DNA from: Aurifilum marmelostoma
Taxonomy: Eukaryota > Ascomycota > Sordariomycetes > Diaporthales > Cryphonectriaceae
Length of the DNA: 64,000 nt
Assembly: GCA_027559495.1 (NCBI GenBank)
Contig: JAMXSV010000023.1
Span: forward strand, 1,364,001 to 1,428,000
Direction: 5' to 3'
The position numbers and the translations under genes are program-made. Numbering within the stretch: position 1 is the stretch's first letter; each line of letters starts with the position of its first letter. The notes under the pieces are model-generated. The model did no database searches. It was not told where the DNA came from and worked only from the letters and a program-made list of their open reading frames with translations. Positions 11,903 to 22,612 of the stretch are shown one piece after another.

Positions 11903-12369
11903 CTTGGTGAATGTGATGACACGGGAAGCTGTGGAGGACCTGATGTGTGTGACTGAGGATGAACACTTGTTCGGTTCTACCCTGGCTGATTGGGTCGCGA
12001 GAGGTTAAGAGGGAAAGGGTGAGAGGACAGTCTGGACCCCGTCTTGGGCGTCAAGAATTCCAAGATGTCATCAGGGAATAGATGCTAATGGAAGGGTACC
12101 AGCAGCCCAGCACAACAAAACTTGAGGGCCACCCCCGACCCCTGTACATGTTGACCATCCCCCTACGAAGCGCTATACTATGTACTACAAGTACTTAGAG
12201 CATAACGGTAGTTCCCCGCACTATGTCAGTGCTAGTATTACTCCATGTTCCGTATACCGTGGCCTGCGTGGGTAGTAGCATGCAAGCCCCACGAATGACG
12301 TCCAATGCATCTCAAAACCCACCCCCCATCAAAACTACTCGCTACGAGTAATTATAAACCCACCTCATC
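11903..12369. promoter_or_regulatory. Divergent promoter region between WDR70-like and UPF0047 genes
   Basis: 467 bases separate two start codons facing away from each other, so both promoters must lie here. I see several short TACT/AGTA palindromic patches but no recognisable operator. Assignment as a promoter rests on position only. Confidence 0.5.
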
Positions 12370-13211
12370 ATGCCCGCAAGCAATAGAACCTCACCACAAG
12401 CCTCGCACACGACAACAATTCTCTTTTTCGTGCTCATCCTGATCGCCTTCTTCCCAGGCATCTTCCACCACCTCTGGACCCTCCCACTGACCCTTTGGTC
12501 CTCTTCGCCGCCCGACCCCGTCACGAAGACAGCCCGTACCACCGACGCGCCGCCCGACTGTCCGTCCTGCGAATCAAGTCTCGCCATGGGCTCCTGGTAC
12601 CAGAAGCAGTTCACCCTACCCAGCAAGAGCCGCGGGTCGTACCTCATCACCGACCACGTCGTCAGCTCGCTGCCCGAGATCAAGAACTACAAGGTGGGGC
12701 TGCTGAACCTCTTCATCCAGCACACGAGCTGCGCGCTGTCGCTGAACGAGAACTGGGACGATGATGTGCGCGCCGACATGAGCGATGCGCTGGACCGCAT
12801 AGCCCCAGAGGCCGGCGCCAAGGGGGAGGAGCTGTATCGACACTCTGCTGGTATGTGGCCTCGCAATGAATGATCACAGAGATAGGGTCCCCCTTGTGTC
12901 TTCTTTCATGGTTGTTGTTTTGCTGACAAAGAGGCGGCCGCCCTTTGTAGAGGGACCAGACGACATGCCGGCCCACGTCAAGTCCGCACTCATCGGCGCG
13001 AGCGTCACGATACCGATCCGGGACGGCAAACTTGCAACAGGTATGTCGGGTCCTGCGTCCTCTCTTCCGTCCTTCTGATCCCAAATTGCAACGGGCAAGG
13101 TCTAAGACTTTACATGTAATAGGCACATGGCAGGGTATATGGTACTTGGAGTTCCGGGCAATGAAGCATCAACGGCGTGTTGTCGCTACCATCCAAGGAG
13201 AGAAATTGTAG
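12370..13211 (+). CDS. UPF0047/YjbQ family protein with N-terminal membrane anchor
   Basis: Exons 12370-12850, 12951-13040 and 13123-13211 encode 219 residues. From residue 73 on it is a standard UPF0047 (YjbQ) domain, with IQHTSCALSLNENWDDDV and a final exon GTWQGIWYLEFRAMKHQRR holding the conserved Trp and Glu. Bacterial YjbQ has weak thiamine-phosphate synthase activity; the physiological role in eukaryotes is unknown. The first 72 residues are unusual for the family: a polar start, one hydrophobic segment (about residues 17-38, TTILFFVLILIAFFPGIFHH), then a linker with CPSC. This predicts a single-pass or signal-anchored form. An in-frame ATG at 12586 would give an ordinary soluble protein, so both products are possible. 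Splicing is supported by phase and by continuity of the family sequence. Confidence 0.85.
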
Positions 13212-13626
13212 AGATCGCGCTGATGAAATTGAAATTTCGTTGTATACTCCTTTCAGCCAAAGTCTTGCGTGTCCCTCGCGATCCTCTGCCCGTCTGCCTT
13301 CTTTTGAGCAGGCAGCCGATCAGCGTATCTTCCATGATGCACAGCAGGCTTCTGCAGCAGATCTCTCGCCGACGCATGTGCCATCCAATGACCTTTGTAG
13401 TATGCCCTGGTTTACTATATGATGGTGGCGCCTCAATTCCCGGCTCTGTCCTGGAGTTGCAAGTCTAGCTGCATTCGCATCATCCGAGTTCCTATAACTC
13501 GCGCACCAATCTAGTGATTATGATAGCTGCATCATTGAATGCGCCTGGTAACATTCTTTGTGGTCGCGCGCAAGGGCCATACGCCCTGCTTTCATCCCGT
13601 CTTGACTCGTCAACCAAGAGCTGGAC
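13212..13626. other. Short intergenic region between convergent gene ends
   Basis: 415 bases between the stop codons of the UPF0047 gene (+) and the CFIm25 gene (-). It must hold both 3' untranslated regions and poly(A) sites. Nothing else is recognisable. Confidence 0.6.
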
Positions 13627-14530
13627 CTACTCAGCACCCTCCTCCTCCTTCATGTTGACGTCGTCTCCTGAAACGATCTTGGTCTGGGGCATCTCTGCAT
13701 TTCTACCGCAGGGCGTCTGTGCGACGACATTGCCGGCCTCGTCGACGAACTCGAAATTGTAGCGGCTGAGCAGGTGGGGGATGGCGGACAGCTGGGGGCC
13801 GTAGCGCTGGGAGTTGTCGTAGAGCTCGAAGAGGGGCACCGCCAGGAGCTTCATGTTCTTGGGGACGCTGAGGACCTCTGCAGACGAGAGCAAAGTTCAA
13901 GATCAGCATGTCTGCAACCACAGCGGCACCAACAGCACCAACACCCCACAGGCAGAGGAGACAACGAGTGAGGGTGCCTGGCGACTACTTACTGGACTCG
14001 GGCAGACGGATGATGTACAGCTTCTTGCACTCCTTGGGGCGGGTGACGTGGGCGGGGACGAAGGGGTACATGAAGGTCTCGAAGTTGGGCCGCCACCACT
14101 GGGCAAGACAGTCGCCGACGTCCCAGTCGCCGTCGGCCTGACCGTCGCTCAGGCTGCCGACGGGGGCGAGGCGCTCGTCCAGACGCCTCTTGAAGCCCTC
14201 GATCTCGTCGTCCTCGGGCTTGAGGTAGTCGCCGGGGAGCTTGAAGAAGGCGTTTGCGATCTGCAGCATCAGGATGTGCGGATGGTTGTGCTCGTGGCAG
14301 ACAAGGATGCCCTCGCAAGTGCGCCGCATCCCGTGTTGTGTGTAATGCTCCTCGAGCCGCTTCAGCCGCGCCATGACGCTGGGGTCCTCCTCAGGCTGGG
14401 TCTCCTTGACGCCGAACGTGTAGTTGGACAGCGGGAACAGGCGGATGGTCTCGGGCTGCCTGGCCTCGAAGGACAGAGGGAGCGCGGGCGGCTTGGACGA
14501 CTGCAACGCACCGGGCGCGATTGTCGACAT
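13627..14530 (-). CDS. Cleavage factor Im 25 kDa subunit (CFIm25/NUDT21/CPSF5)
   Basis: Subunit of the pre-mRNA 3'-end processing machinery that binds UGUA elements upstream of poly(A) sites and influences poly(A) site choice. Two exons, 13993-14530 and 13627-13877, encode 262 residues (human NUDT21 has 227). Diagnostic segments are FPLSNYTFGVKE, GMRRTCEGILVCHEH, WWRPNFETFMYPFVPAHVTR with PKECKKL, and, across the splice, SKVLSVPKNMKLLAVPLFEL then YGPQLSAIPHLLSRYNFEF. The Nudix box is degenerate (DEIEGFKRRLDERLAP), as in the animal protein, which binds RNA but does not hydrolyse. There is an acidic C-terminal extension of about 35 residues. The start at 14530 matches the family length; the frame is open 55 codons further upstream to another ATG at 14695, an alternative longer N-terminus. 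Confidence 0.93.
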
Positions 14531-16136
14531 CTTGAAGGATGCTGAGGACTGGGGTATCTTGCTGGGAAAGGGGCGTGGAGCGGGTGATGTTGCGAGGCAG
14601 CTCGAGGGGGTTTGCGCAGCGGCCCCTCTCGCGTAGAGCGCTGGACTCGGTACGAGAAGAACAATACGATGGAGCGACGAGGAGGAGGAGGACAAGAATC
14701 AGCAGAGTCTGGAGGGATGGATAAGGAGGGTTGAGCTACAATCAGGCCACCGGGAAGAGCTCTCTAGCTCTCGCGATCCTGTAACTGCTCCAGTCGGAGG
14801 AGGGCCGAGAGGGCTGAGGGCTGAGGTGGGAGGAGGGTTGATGTGGCGGGTTTGTTACTCCTCCTTCGGTGCACTTTGCTCGTTACTCGAGTGCCACGTT
14901 GTTGGAACAGCAGGACTGCCTGAAGAGGGTCTGAATTGTGATTGTAGGTAGAGATGTTATTGTCTGCAGCTGCTTTGATCGTCACCAGGAAACTTGAGGA
15001 AGCTCCTCCGGAGTAGAGGACGACAGACAGCCGTGCAGTATTGAAGCTAGGAGGAGCTCACAGGCCTGCAGCCCTGCCCTACAGCGGGTGCTACCGCAGT
15101 GTGTGCTCTGTGCATAGTGGGGTAACCCTGTTTGATGTACTCCTGGAGGTCCTGATCAGGAAGAGGGCCGCAGGGACCAGGATGTGTTCAGGTCATCCGC
15201 AGGATCCACCCTGGCGTGCCTGGCACTGCCTGGGTATTATTATACATGCTATGCACGATAACGGTTCATCTCCAGGCTCGAAACATATCTAGACTTTGCA
15301 TTACTATTTATTGTCTTGCGCAAAGAAAATACAAATATCATCTGCATGTGTGTGTCAACTATCCTCATGAAATAGGATGAGGGAACAGGAGGAGAGGAGA
15401 TGGGTTGGGTCAATATTATCGAGGAGGTGATGGTAGAATAAGAGCTGTGCATTCAGTGGGTACATATCACGTTATACTGTCCAAGAGCAGGCAGGTAGAG
15501 AAAACACCAAGCAAACCTACCAATTTGAAGGCAGTAAGTAACCTTTCAAGGGCACCTTCTTGGGTCCAAATCTACAGGCAGGGACTGAGCAGCCACCGTC
15601 ATCTCCTTCCCCCGGCCCTTTTCTTTCTTTCTTTTTTCTTTTTCTTTTTCTCTCTTTCGTTCCCTCTCCCTGCAATTCTTCCCGTCAAACGGACACAGCG
15701 GTTTCATCTCTTATCGCTTTTCCCTTCGACATCACCACCACCAGCCAGTGGCAATGAGGCAGTCAGCCTGCGACTTTATCCAGTGGCTACAGGGCTGGAT
15801 AAATTCATGGCGCATTCTCCCCCCGCTTGCAACATTCCCCATCACCGGCTACTGACGAGGATGATCCGCTTCTTTTAAGGTTATGTTGAGCCAAGAAGCG
15901 TTGTACCAGCGCAGTGCTTCGGAAAGAAGGGCAGCAGCTTCTCGGACTTATGGAGTAATGAGCTATTCATAAACCATATTTCATTTCATCGTGAAAGACG
16001 CCCTTCCCTATCTGGTCGTCTCTTCATTGCCTTAAGGAGACTGCCTATTCGTATAGCCTAACCACAATCACCACCAGTCCTCGTATCTTGGCCTCATTCA
16101 TTCTTCAGTGAAACTTGAGGACGCATCAATACCAAG
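14531..16136. promoter_or_regulatory. Divergent intergenic region between CFIm25 and PhyH genes
   Basis: 1.6 kb between two divergent start codons, so it holds both promoters. A pyrimidine-rich tract (about 15601-15665, TTTC-type) lies about 500 bases before the PhyH start, the sort of CT-rich element common before fungal transcription starts. No gene is supported. Confidence 0.5.
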
Positions 16137-16528
16137 ATGACTGCTGACCCGGTCCTCACTCCCGAGCAGAGGGAGCACTTCCTCAACCACGGCTGGATCA
16201 AGTATGTTGACGTTGAAATATCCTTCCCCGAGGACTGCACAGCACGGCAAGTTTTGTTTTAACATAGGACCATCAACTCAGGATTCCCAAGGCGTTCACA
16301 AGAGAGCAAGCCGCCCAGGTGACCAAAAACGTCTGGACTAGGCTGGGCATGGACCCTCACGACAAGACCACCTGGCACACCCTCCGCACCAACATGCCGA
16401 GCCACCGAACCTTTGATGCTGCTCACTTTGCCCCCCGCGCATGGGCTGCCATATGCGAGCTCTGTGGTGGAGAGGTCAGTTTCCCTCGCCTCACTCTCAC
16501 ACACACGCACACATAGAGAGAGAGAGAG

Positions 16529-16589
<61 letters not shown>

Positions 16590-17365
16590 GACAAAAACTG
16601 ACTTGCACCCAACTCCAGGAACGAATAGACCCAGCCTCCAGAGAATGGCGCGACTCCCTCATAGTCAATCTAGGCTCCCCCGCACACGAGAACCAACCCG
16701 ACCCTCCCCAGGCCCTCACAGGCTGGCACGTGGACGGCGACTTCTTCGTCCACTACCTAGACTCCCCCGAACAAGCCCTTTTGGTCGTGCCCCTATTCAC
16801 GGATATCCCTCCCCAAGGTGGCGGCACCGCCCTCTACCCAGCCGGCATGCGCGCCATCGCCGCCCATCTGCACGCCCACCCAGAAGGTGTCAGCCCCCGC
16901 ATGGTCCCGCGCGGCGAACCAGGGTTTGACGAAGGGTACCGCAATTTTGATTGGTTCAACGGCGTCGCGGGGCGAGGGGAGGACGGGGACTATGTCGAGG
17001 CCTCGGGGGAGGTGGGGGATGTCTATCTTTTGCACCCGCTGATGCTGCACAGTAACACAAACAACAGCCTTCGGAACGTCCGCATCATTACGAACCCGCC
17101 AGTCAGCCTGAATGAACCATTCAGGCTTGACAGGAGCGGCGAGGAGGCGGAGGAGGGGCAGTACAGCCTGGTGGAGAGGGCTACGCTGCGCATGCTGGGG
17201 CGGGAGGATGGTTTGAAGGGGTGGAAAATTACGCACGAGCGGGAGGGTGTGGTCCCGGAGAGGTTAAAGATTCAGGAGAGGATGAGGCAGGAGGAGCTCA
17301 AGAGGTTGGAGGAGAAGGAGGAGGAGGAGGAAGAGTTGAACAGGGTGGCTGCCCCTGCTGCTTGA
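16137..17365 (+). CDS. PhyH-family Fe(II)/2-oxoglutarate dioxygenase
   Basis: Exons 16137-16201, 16282-16474 and 16619-17365 give 334 residues. The exon 1/2 junction restores GWIKIPKAFTREQA, the usual phytanoyl-CoA dioxygenase-like opening. The iron site is complete: HVD (His about 123, Asp about 125) in TGWHVDGDFF, and a distal His (about 230) with Arg (about 240) for 2-oxoglutarate in HPLMLHSNTNNSLRNVR. The family hydroxylates diverse small molecules; the substrate cannot be read from sequence and there is no peroxisomal targeting tripeptide at the C-terminus (ends RVAAPAA). Residues about 300-330 form a highly charged Glu/Lys/Arg helix, likely a coiled coil and atypical for the family. Intron 2 contains a long compound microsatellite. 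Surrounding genes suggest no pathway. Confidence 0.9.
16497..16592. repeat. Compound dinucleotide microsatellite in PhyH intron 2
   Basis: Consecutive CA, GA, GT and GA arrays fill most of the 144-base intron between exons 2 and 3 of the PhyH gene. The CA and GT arrays are complementary and could pair in the transcript. Confidence 0.9.
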
Positions 17366-18109
17366 TATGGGCCATGGATCCATCACCCGAGACCCTTGCA
17401 CGGCGAGAAAACAATGTCCTACTTATAGTGTCACGATATTCTGCGCAAAATACTCAGGGCAAGACGTCAACCATGATTGCAGTTTCAGTTTCAATTTCAA
17501 CACCAAATTGGGCTGGGCTCCTTGGCCCCCGTTTCCATGATGCCCGTTTCCCTTCGATTTCCTTTTGCAAATGCCTTGAAAATGATGATTACCAGCCAGC
17601 TGAACTGTCCATGATGATTCCGCAAAGAGGAGAAAAGAATCATGACCCGGAAAGAAAAGCAAAAAAGAAAAAAAAAAAGAAGAAAAAAAGCAGATTATGA
17701 GGGTCAAAGCAGGTCCGTTCGCCCTTCGTCATATACAAATACAGAGAAACGTAACAAACCAGTAGACCTGTCGAGAGAATATCGTCTCTCCCTTGCTGAT
17801 TCCATGTCCCCTTCTGTGCCCCATCCTTCCCGGGTTTTCTCTCTCTCTCGCGCGCTATTTTTTTTCCCTGCATGTTCTTTGAACTCCATGATGCTGTAGT
17901 CGATCGTTCTCCTAATCAAGCACTGGTCAACAATCTGGTGGGCAACTAATGCTGCCCGGTTCGTGTCCATAGTCTGTATTCTCTCGTGGTCCGATTGGTG
18001 CGCAGAGCTAACGCCAACGCCGAGGAAAGGGGTTCTTCTTGTTTATGTAATGAATGATGCGACGCAGGTGGTTATTACTTTGCATCTCTTGCATGTTGTC
18101 ATCGTCCGC
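17366..18109. other. Intergenic region between convergent genes
   Basis: 744 bases between the PhyH stop codon (+) and the end of the long minus-strand frame that stops at 18110. It contains an A-rich tract near 17660-17695. Only 3' untranslated sequence is expected. Confidence 0.5.
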
Positions 18110-18796
18110 TTACGATACCGGTCCTGGACCGCTTCTAGGGCTAAGAGGACTTGGTAAAGGAGCCCTGTTCCGATATCTATCCCTGTCACGGGACCGAGAC
18201 CGGGATCGGGATCGGGACCGGGACCGGGACCTTCTCCTCTTGCCCTTCTTCCTCTTCTTCTCGATGGTTCCATGTCGCAGCTCAAGGACTCTCTTGTGCA
18301 GAGGCTTCAGCCCCTGTGCGCCGGGCGGCGTGATGTCCCACGAATCGTGTGGACGGTCCGAAGAGTCGGAACCCTCTGGAGATGTCTGTCTTGCGTTGGC
18401 GCCGTCGCTGGGGTCTGCATTCGGCTCTGGACTGGCGGCGCGAGGTACGCCCTCAGAGCCCGAGAGTATGTCGAGCATGCTCCTTGTACCCTGGACAGCA
18501 TCTTCGGAAGGCTCTGGTGCCGACTCCTCGTCGTTGAAAGTATCCATAGGCTCGCCTTCCTGATCCATCTCCTCCATAGGCGCGTCCTGCACAGACGTAT
18601 CCTCTATAGGCGTGTCCACTACAGGCGCGTCCGGCATAGGCGTGTCTTCGTCCTCGTATCCGTCTTCTGTCGATGTGTCCTCAGAATCACTCGTGTCCTC
18701 GAGCATCTTCGCCAAATATTTTCCCAGAGCAGCCTTCTTCTCAGCAGATAGGGTTTCCTTCCCCAGGGTTTCCTTCTTGACACGGGAAGAAGAGCC
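18110..18796 (-). other. Open frame continuing past the TAG: acidic plus RS-repeat tail
   Basis: 228 sense codons directly after TAG 18797-18799 and in the same frame. The sequence opens GSSSRVKKETLGKETLSAEK, continues as a helix-like stretch, then a Ser/Asp/Glu/Pro-rich acidic region, and ends with alternating Arg-Ser and Arg-Asp dipeptides encoded by a GGGACC-like hexamer repeat (about 18187-18237). It has no upstream ATG of its own except one just inside (about 18706), so it reads as an extension of the preceding protein rather than a separate gene. Confidence 0.6.
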
Positions 18797-21700
18797 CTAC
18801 TTCTTCTCCTCTCGTCCCAGAGAAGGATCGATGTGCGAGTCGGTGGAGTTCTTTCCGCGTGACTTCTTAGTCCCCGTGGTGTGTGTCCATCCGCGAATCG
18901 TGGTTGGTCCATGTGAGGGCGGCAGCGCGGTCGCCGGGTAATCGCGTATGCCTTCGTATGGGTTGAACATGAAGGTGCGCAGTGGAGAGGGTGGTCTCTC
19001 CCATGTGTCAGGCTGGCGGGGAGCAGGCTTGATCTCGCGGTATTGTTTGTTGTTCCGGGAGCTGGACGAGATGCTGTTGCTGCGACGAGATGGGGACGGA
19101 GATATGCCTGGGCCGCTGTTGCTATAAGAGGGAGGAGGGCTCTGAAACGGCTGGCCTGGAGGGCCCGATGGGGAATATTCGTTTGGTGGTGGGTGTTGAG
19201 GACCTGTTGCTGGTCCTGGCGGCGGGTACGACTGGCGCTGTGGAGGATACGCACCACCCTGGGCTGGCGGCGGCGGCGGCTGCTGCTGCTGCTGCTGCGA
19301 AGGGTGTATCATGGGCTGGGCCACGTAGCCATGTCGTGTACCTTGCTCCGTGGACATGATGGGTTGATCTGGACCAAACCCGTCAAGGGGGTAGGGCTGG
19401 TCGGGGTATGCAGCAGAGCTAGGAGGCATCGGAGGTGCCGCCGCGTATTGGTCCGCTGGCTCACCTGGAGTCATCATGATGTGCTGAGGAGCCTGCGCTC
19501 CAGACGGTGTAGGAGCCACGAGAGGACCAGAACCACGATGTAATGGACGCAGCGTTGGCACCGGCATATTATCCGTACCATTTGGGTTACTGAAGGGCGT
19601 GCGACCAGGAGAGCCTTCATGGCCAGAAATCTGATGTGGTGCCGAGGCCGGCGGCGGTGGAGGGCCAGGTCGATGATGAGCCTGGGTAGAGGGCTCGCCA
19701 TATTCTGGTGCCTGCGGCTGGTCATGCAGGGTGGGTGTGCCTGGTGCGTTCAGTGCAGTCTGGAAGAAGCTGTTCTGTGGCTGGTGGAGCGGGCCACCGG
19801 ACTGCGGGGCCTGAGACTTGGGCTGCTGCTCCGGCTGTGCCTGGGAGGGTGTAGGACGCTGGCCCCCCTCGAACAGCATCGGGTCCAGCAGGGCGACATC
19901 AGTAGTATTAGGGCGTACAGATCCAAACTGCTCCTCAGATCTTTGCGATAGCTGTGATGGCCGCCTCAGCCGCGGCTCCTGCCGCTGCTGCTCGTACGAT
20001 GCCTCTGGCTCTGCGTAGGCGTAGCTATCGTGGGCCGTAGCAGGTGGCTGGGGGTCAGGCTGGCCAGGGAAGCTCTGCTGCGGCGGCTGCATCGGCTGCC
20101 TAGGCGGCTGCTGCTGCTCGTATCGCACACCCGGCTCTCGATACGTGTGGCTATCATGGCGCACCAGGGGGCCCTCAGGGACTGCTCGTTCTTGGTAGGA
20201 ATGAGGCGGCTGCATGGGGTACTCTGGCTGGTGACCGACAAAATTGGTGGAAAAGGCGATCTGCCTGGGGACGAACTCGTTGTCTGGATCGGGGTAGTCT
20301 ATGACGGGCGTTTCACGATGTTCGAGATCCGAGGGGTCCCGCAGCTGCGTGGGTCGGACTGGCTCGGGCATCTGTATGGGGACCCGTTGCCGGGGCTCCT
20401 GGGCGGTGACGGCGGTGGCGGCGGTGGCAGCAGCTTGAGTTGCCGGATCCCCCATCCCTGGTCCATTGACAGCGATGTCTGCCAAGGCCATCAGTTTCGT
20501 CGTGTTTTCGACGCGAGGTGCGGAGGCGGTGGCGGGTGCGGCGGGGGGCAAATCGGATCCACCAAAGACGTCTCGGATCGCATCGTACGGTCGAGACATG
20601 GTCGAGGGGCGCGACAGGGTTGGCGACACACTCTGGGCCTGGGGCATCTGCAGCTCTTGTGCGTCGGACGCTCCAGCGGCCTCGAGGAGGAGGGCCACAT
20701 TGTGGGCAGCCACCTGCTGGTCGTGGACATCCTGAGCCTCGTCCTCCTGTCGCTCCAGCTCGCGCCTCTTCTCGTCGCGCTCCTCCATGAGCTGCCTCGT
20801 CTCCTGGTCCATCAGGTCCTCCTCGTCGATATCCTCCTGCTCCATGTGTCGCCTCAGCATCTCCTGCATGGTGAGCTTGACGTAGGCCTCCTCCGCCTTG
20901 GCTGCACGGATGGACCGCGAGGTGTGTTGGACCTTGCCGTCGTCGGAGACGAAGACGACGGGCTTCCAGCCGGGCTGGTAGGGCCGGGGGGTTCCGAGTT
21001 GTTGACGGAGTCCTCCTTGAACAAGCCGTACTTGGGATGTATGTTATGCTTGGCGACGGTGTCCTGGTCCAGGTCGCCATCGGCGTACCGGGTGGCGTCG
21101 TAGCTGGAGTTGTTGCGATCAAAGAACATGGCGCCGGCATTGGGCTGGTTGAGGAACTTCCTGCGCTTCGCCTTGGTGGCACCACGGCTCTTGTCGTTTG
21201 TCGAGTCGCGGAAGCCGATCTCATGGTCCTCGTACTCATAGAGGGCAGGGACCATGATGCGGTTGTTGGGCATGTCGTTGATGCGCGCTCTCTTGTTGAT
21301 GAGGCGGACACCGTACTCGTCCGGCTCACCTGCGCCGTTGGGCAGGGGAGGCATGGTCTCGTCCTCCTCGGCCTCGGAGTCGTCGGCGGCATCTCCATTT
21401 GCCATTGCCGCTGCCATGGGCACTGGCGAGGTCTCCAGCAGCCGCTTCCGCTTCCTGCCGCGGCCGGCCGCGGTGGGCTCATTTGCCTGGGGCGAGGGAG
21501 CGTCGCCATTGTCGTCGACTGGCGAGGGCGAAGGGGGCTGGCTGACAGGCTCATCGGGAGCGACGGCGGAGAGGAGACCGCCAATGTGGCGCGGGATAGC
21601 AGCGGCAGCCTGGCCGTCGAGAGCACTGGCTGGCCTCTTGGGCTGGGTTGCGTCCTCGAGCTGGTTGGCGGCCTTGCGCTTGCCGGGGGTGCGGAGCGCC

Positions 21701-22612
21701 TTGGACTTGTTGGCCTCCTCTCGGGACAGCTCAGGGTGCAGGTGTGGGTAAGGGACCTCGACGCCCTTGTGAATCTTGCAGTAGATGCCCTGCTCGGCAG
21801 CCTCCTGGGTGGTGATGGACTTGTAGCTCCACGAGTCATCAAGTTTCTGTATGTGTGTGTGAGAGAGAGAGAGAGAGACGGTGGTCAGTATAAGAGATTG
21901 AGGAAGATCATGAGGGGAATGAGGACAGCCAGATGAGTCCTCTGTAGGGTTGGGCTTACATCAACGGGCTCTCCATTCTGAGACAGCTGCTGGAGGATGT
22001 CGAGGCGCCGGAGCAAGACGTCATAAAAATCCTCGACCTTTTCGCTGAAGCGGTTCTGCACGAGTGTGGGCGAGAGGCAGGGGTCAGCAAGCAGGCCGAG
22101 GGGGCGGGAAGGCGAACTTGGGGAAGGAGACCCGCTGTCGACCGGGAGGAAAAGACGGGGGCAGGAGAACATACCATGTATGACAACTTTGTGTATTCTT
22201 CTTGGGCCTTTACCTGGTGGTCCTGGCAGGTGATGCTGTAGTTGAACTTGGTCTCGACCTCGTCGACGCGGTCGCCGTGTCGCTCCTTGAGAAAGCTGAC
22301 GATCTGGTTGTACTGCTCGACCTCCTGATGAGCATTGAAATCGGACTTGAGACGGTCCAGGTTCCGATCAGCCAGCTCCTCGAGGGCGGGCTTCATCGCC
22401 GAAGCCAGAGAGGAGTAGGCATTTCTGAGATCGCGCTGACGCTCGTGAGCAGCCTGAGCACGAGTTGTTTCGTAGACTTTGGCGCGGCCACGGCGGCCAG
22501 CGGCAGGTTTTCCTCTGGCGCGGGCAGACGCAGCTCCCCTGCCACCGCCTCCCCTGCCTCTGCCGCGTCCTCTCTTGGACGGGCTGGGGCGTTGAACAGC
22601 AGCGTCACTCAT
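18110..22612 (-). CDS. Large fungal nuclear protein of unknown function, interrupted twice
   Basis: I do not recognise this family. Exons are 22175-22612, 21960-22055 and one long exon from 21846. The N-terminus is Arg/Gly-rich with AT-hook-like GRGRGRG, then about 170 residues of helical, probably coiled-coil sequence (ETTRAQAAHERQRDLRN through FYDVLLRRLDILQQL), a basic GRGRKRKR patch (probable nuclear signal), a conserved-looking block (MFFDRNNSSYDATRYADGDL to NIHPKYGLFKEDSV), a helix MQEMLRRHMEQEDIDEEDL, and some 600 residues rich in Pro and Gln. Two defects break the frame: a one-base shift at the G6 run 20986-20991, after about 463 residues, and an in-frame TAG at 18797-18799. Beyond the TAG the same frame stays open for 228 codons (acidic, then an Arg/Ser-dipeptide tail) to 18110. 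Depending on interpretation the product is about 463, 1190 or 1420 residues. Sequence error, stop readthrough or a decaying gene are all possible. Confidence 0.75.
20986..20991 (-). other. Frameshift site in a G6 (C6 on coding strand) run
   Basis: On the coding strand the frame NIHPKYGLFKEDSVNNSEPP runs into C6; after it the coherent protein (YQPGWKPVVFVSDDGKVQHT) continues in another frame. One extra C would restore a single frame. The two halves adjoin without any intron-like sequence. Confidence 0.75.
21851..21878. repeat. TG/GA dinucleotide repeat in an intron
   Basis: Short TG array followed by a GA array in intron 2 of the unknown nuclear gene, immediately before the acceptor of its long third exon. 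Confidence 0.8.

Noticed and set aside
20313..21842. 509-codon minus-strand frame overlapping the unknown nuclear gene
   Set aside because: Out of frame with exons 1-2. Upstream of the G6 run it reads low-complexity Ser/Arg/Pro/Thr, unlike the coherent sequence in the chosen frame, so I treat it as a shadow, though it does span the frameshift.
21037..21936. 299-codon plus-strand frame opposite the unknown nuclear gene
   Set aside because: Antisense to exon 3 and an intron of the minus-strand gene, which has proper introns and coherent protein composition; the plus frame has none.
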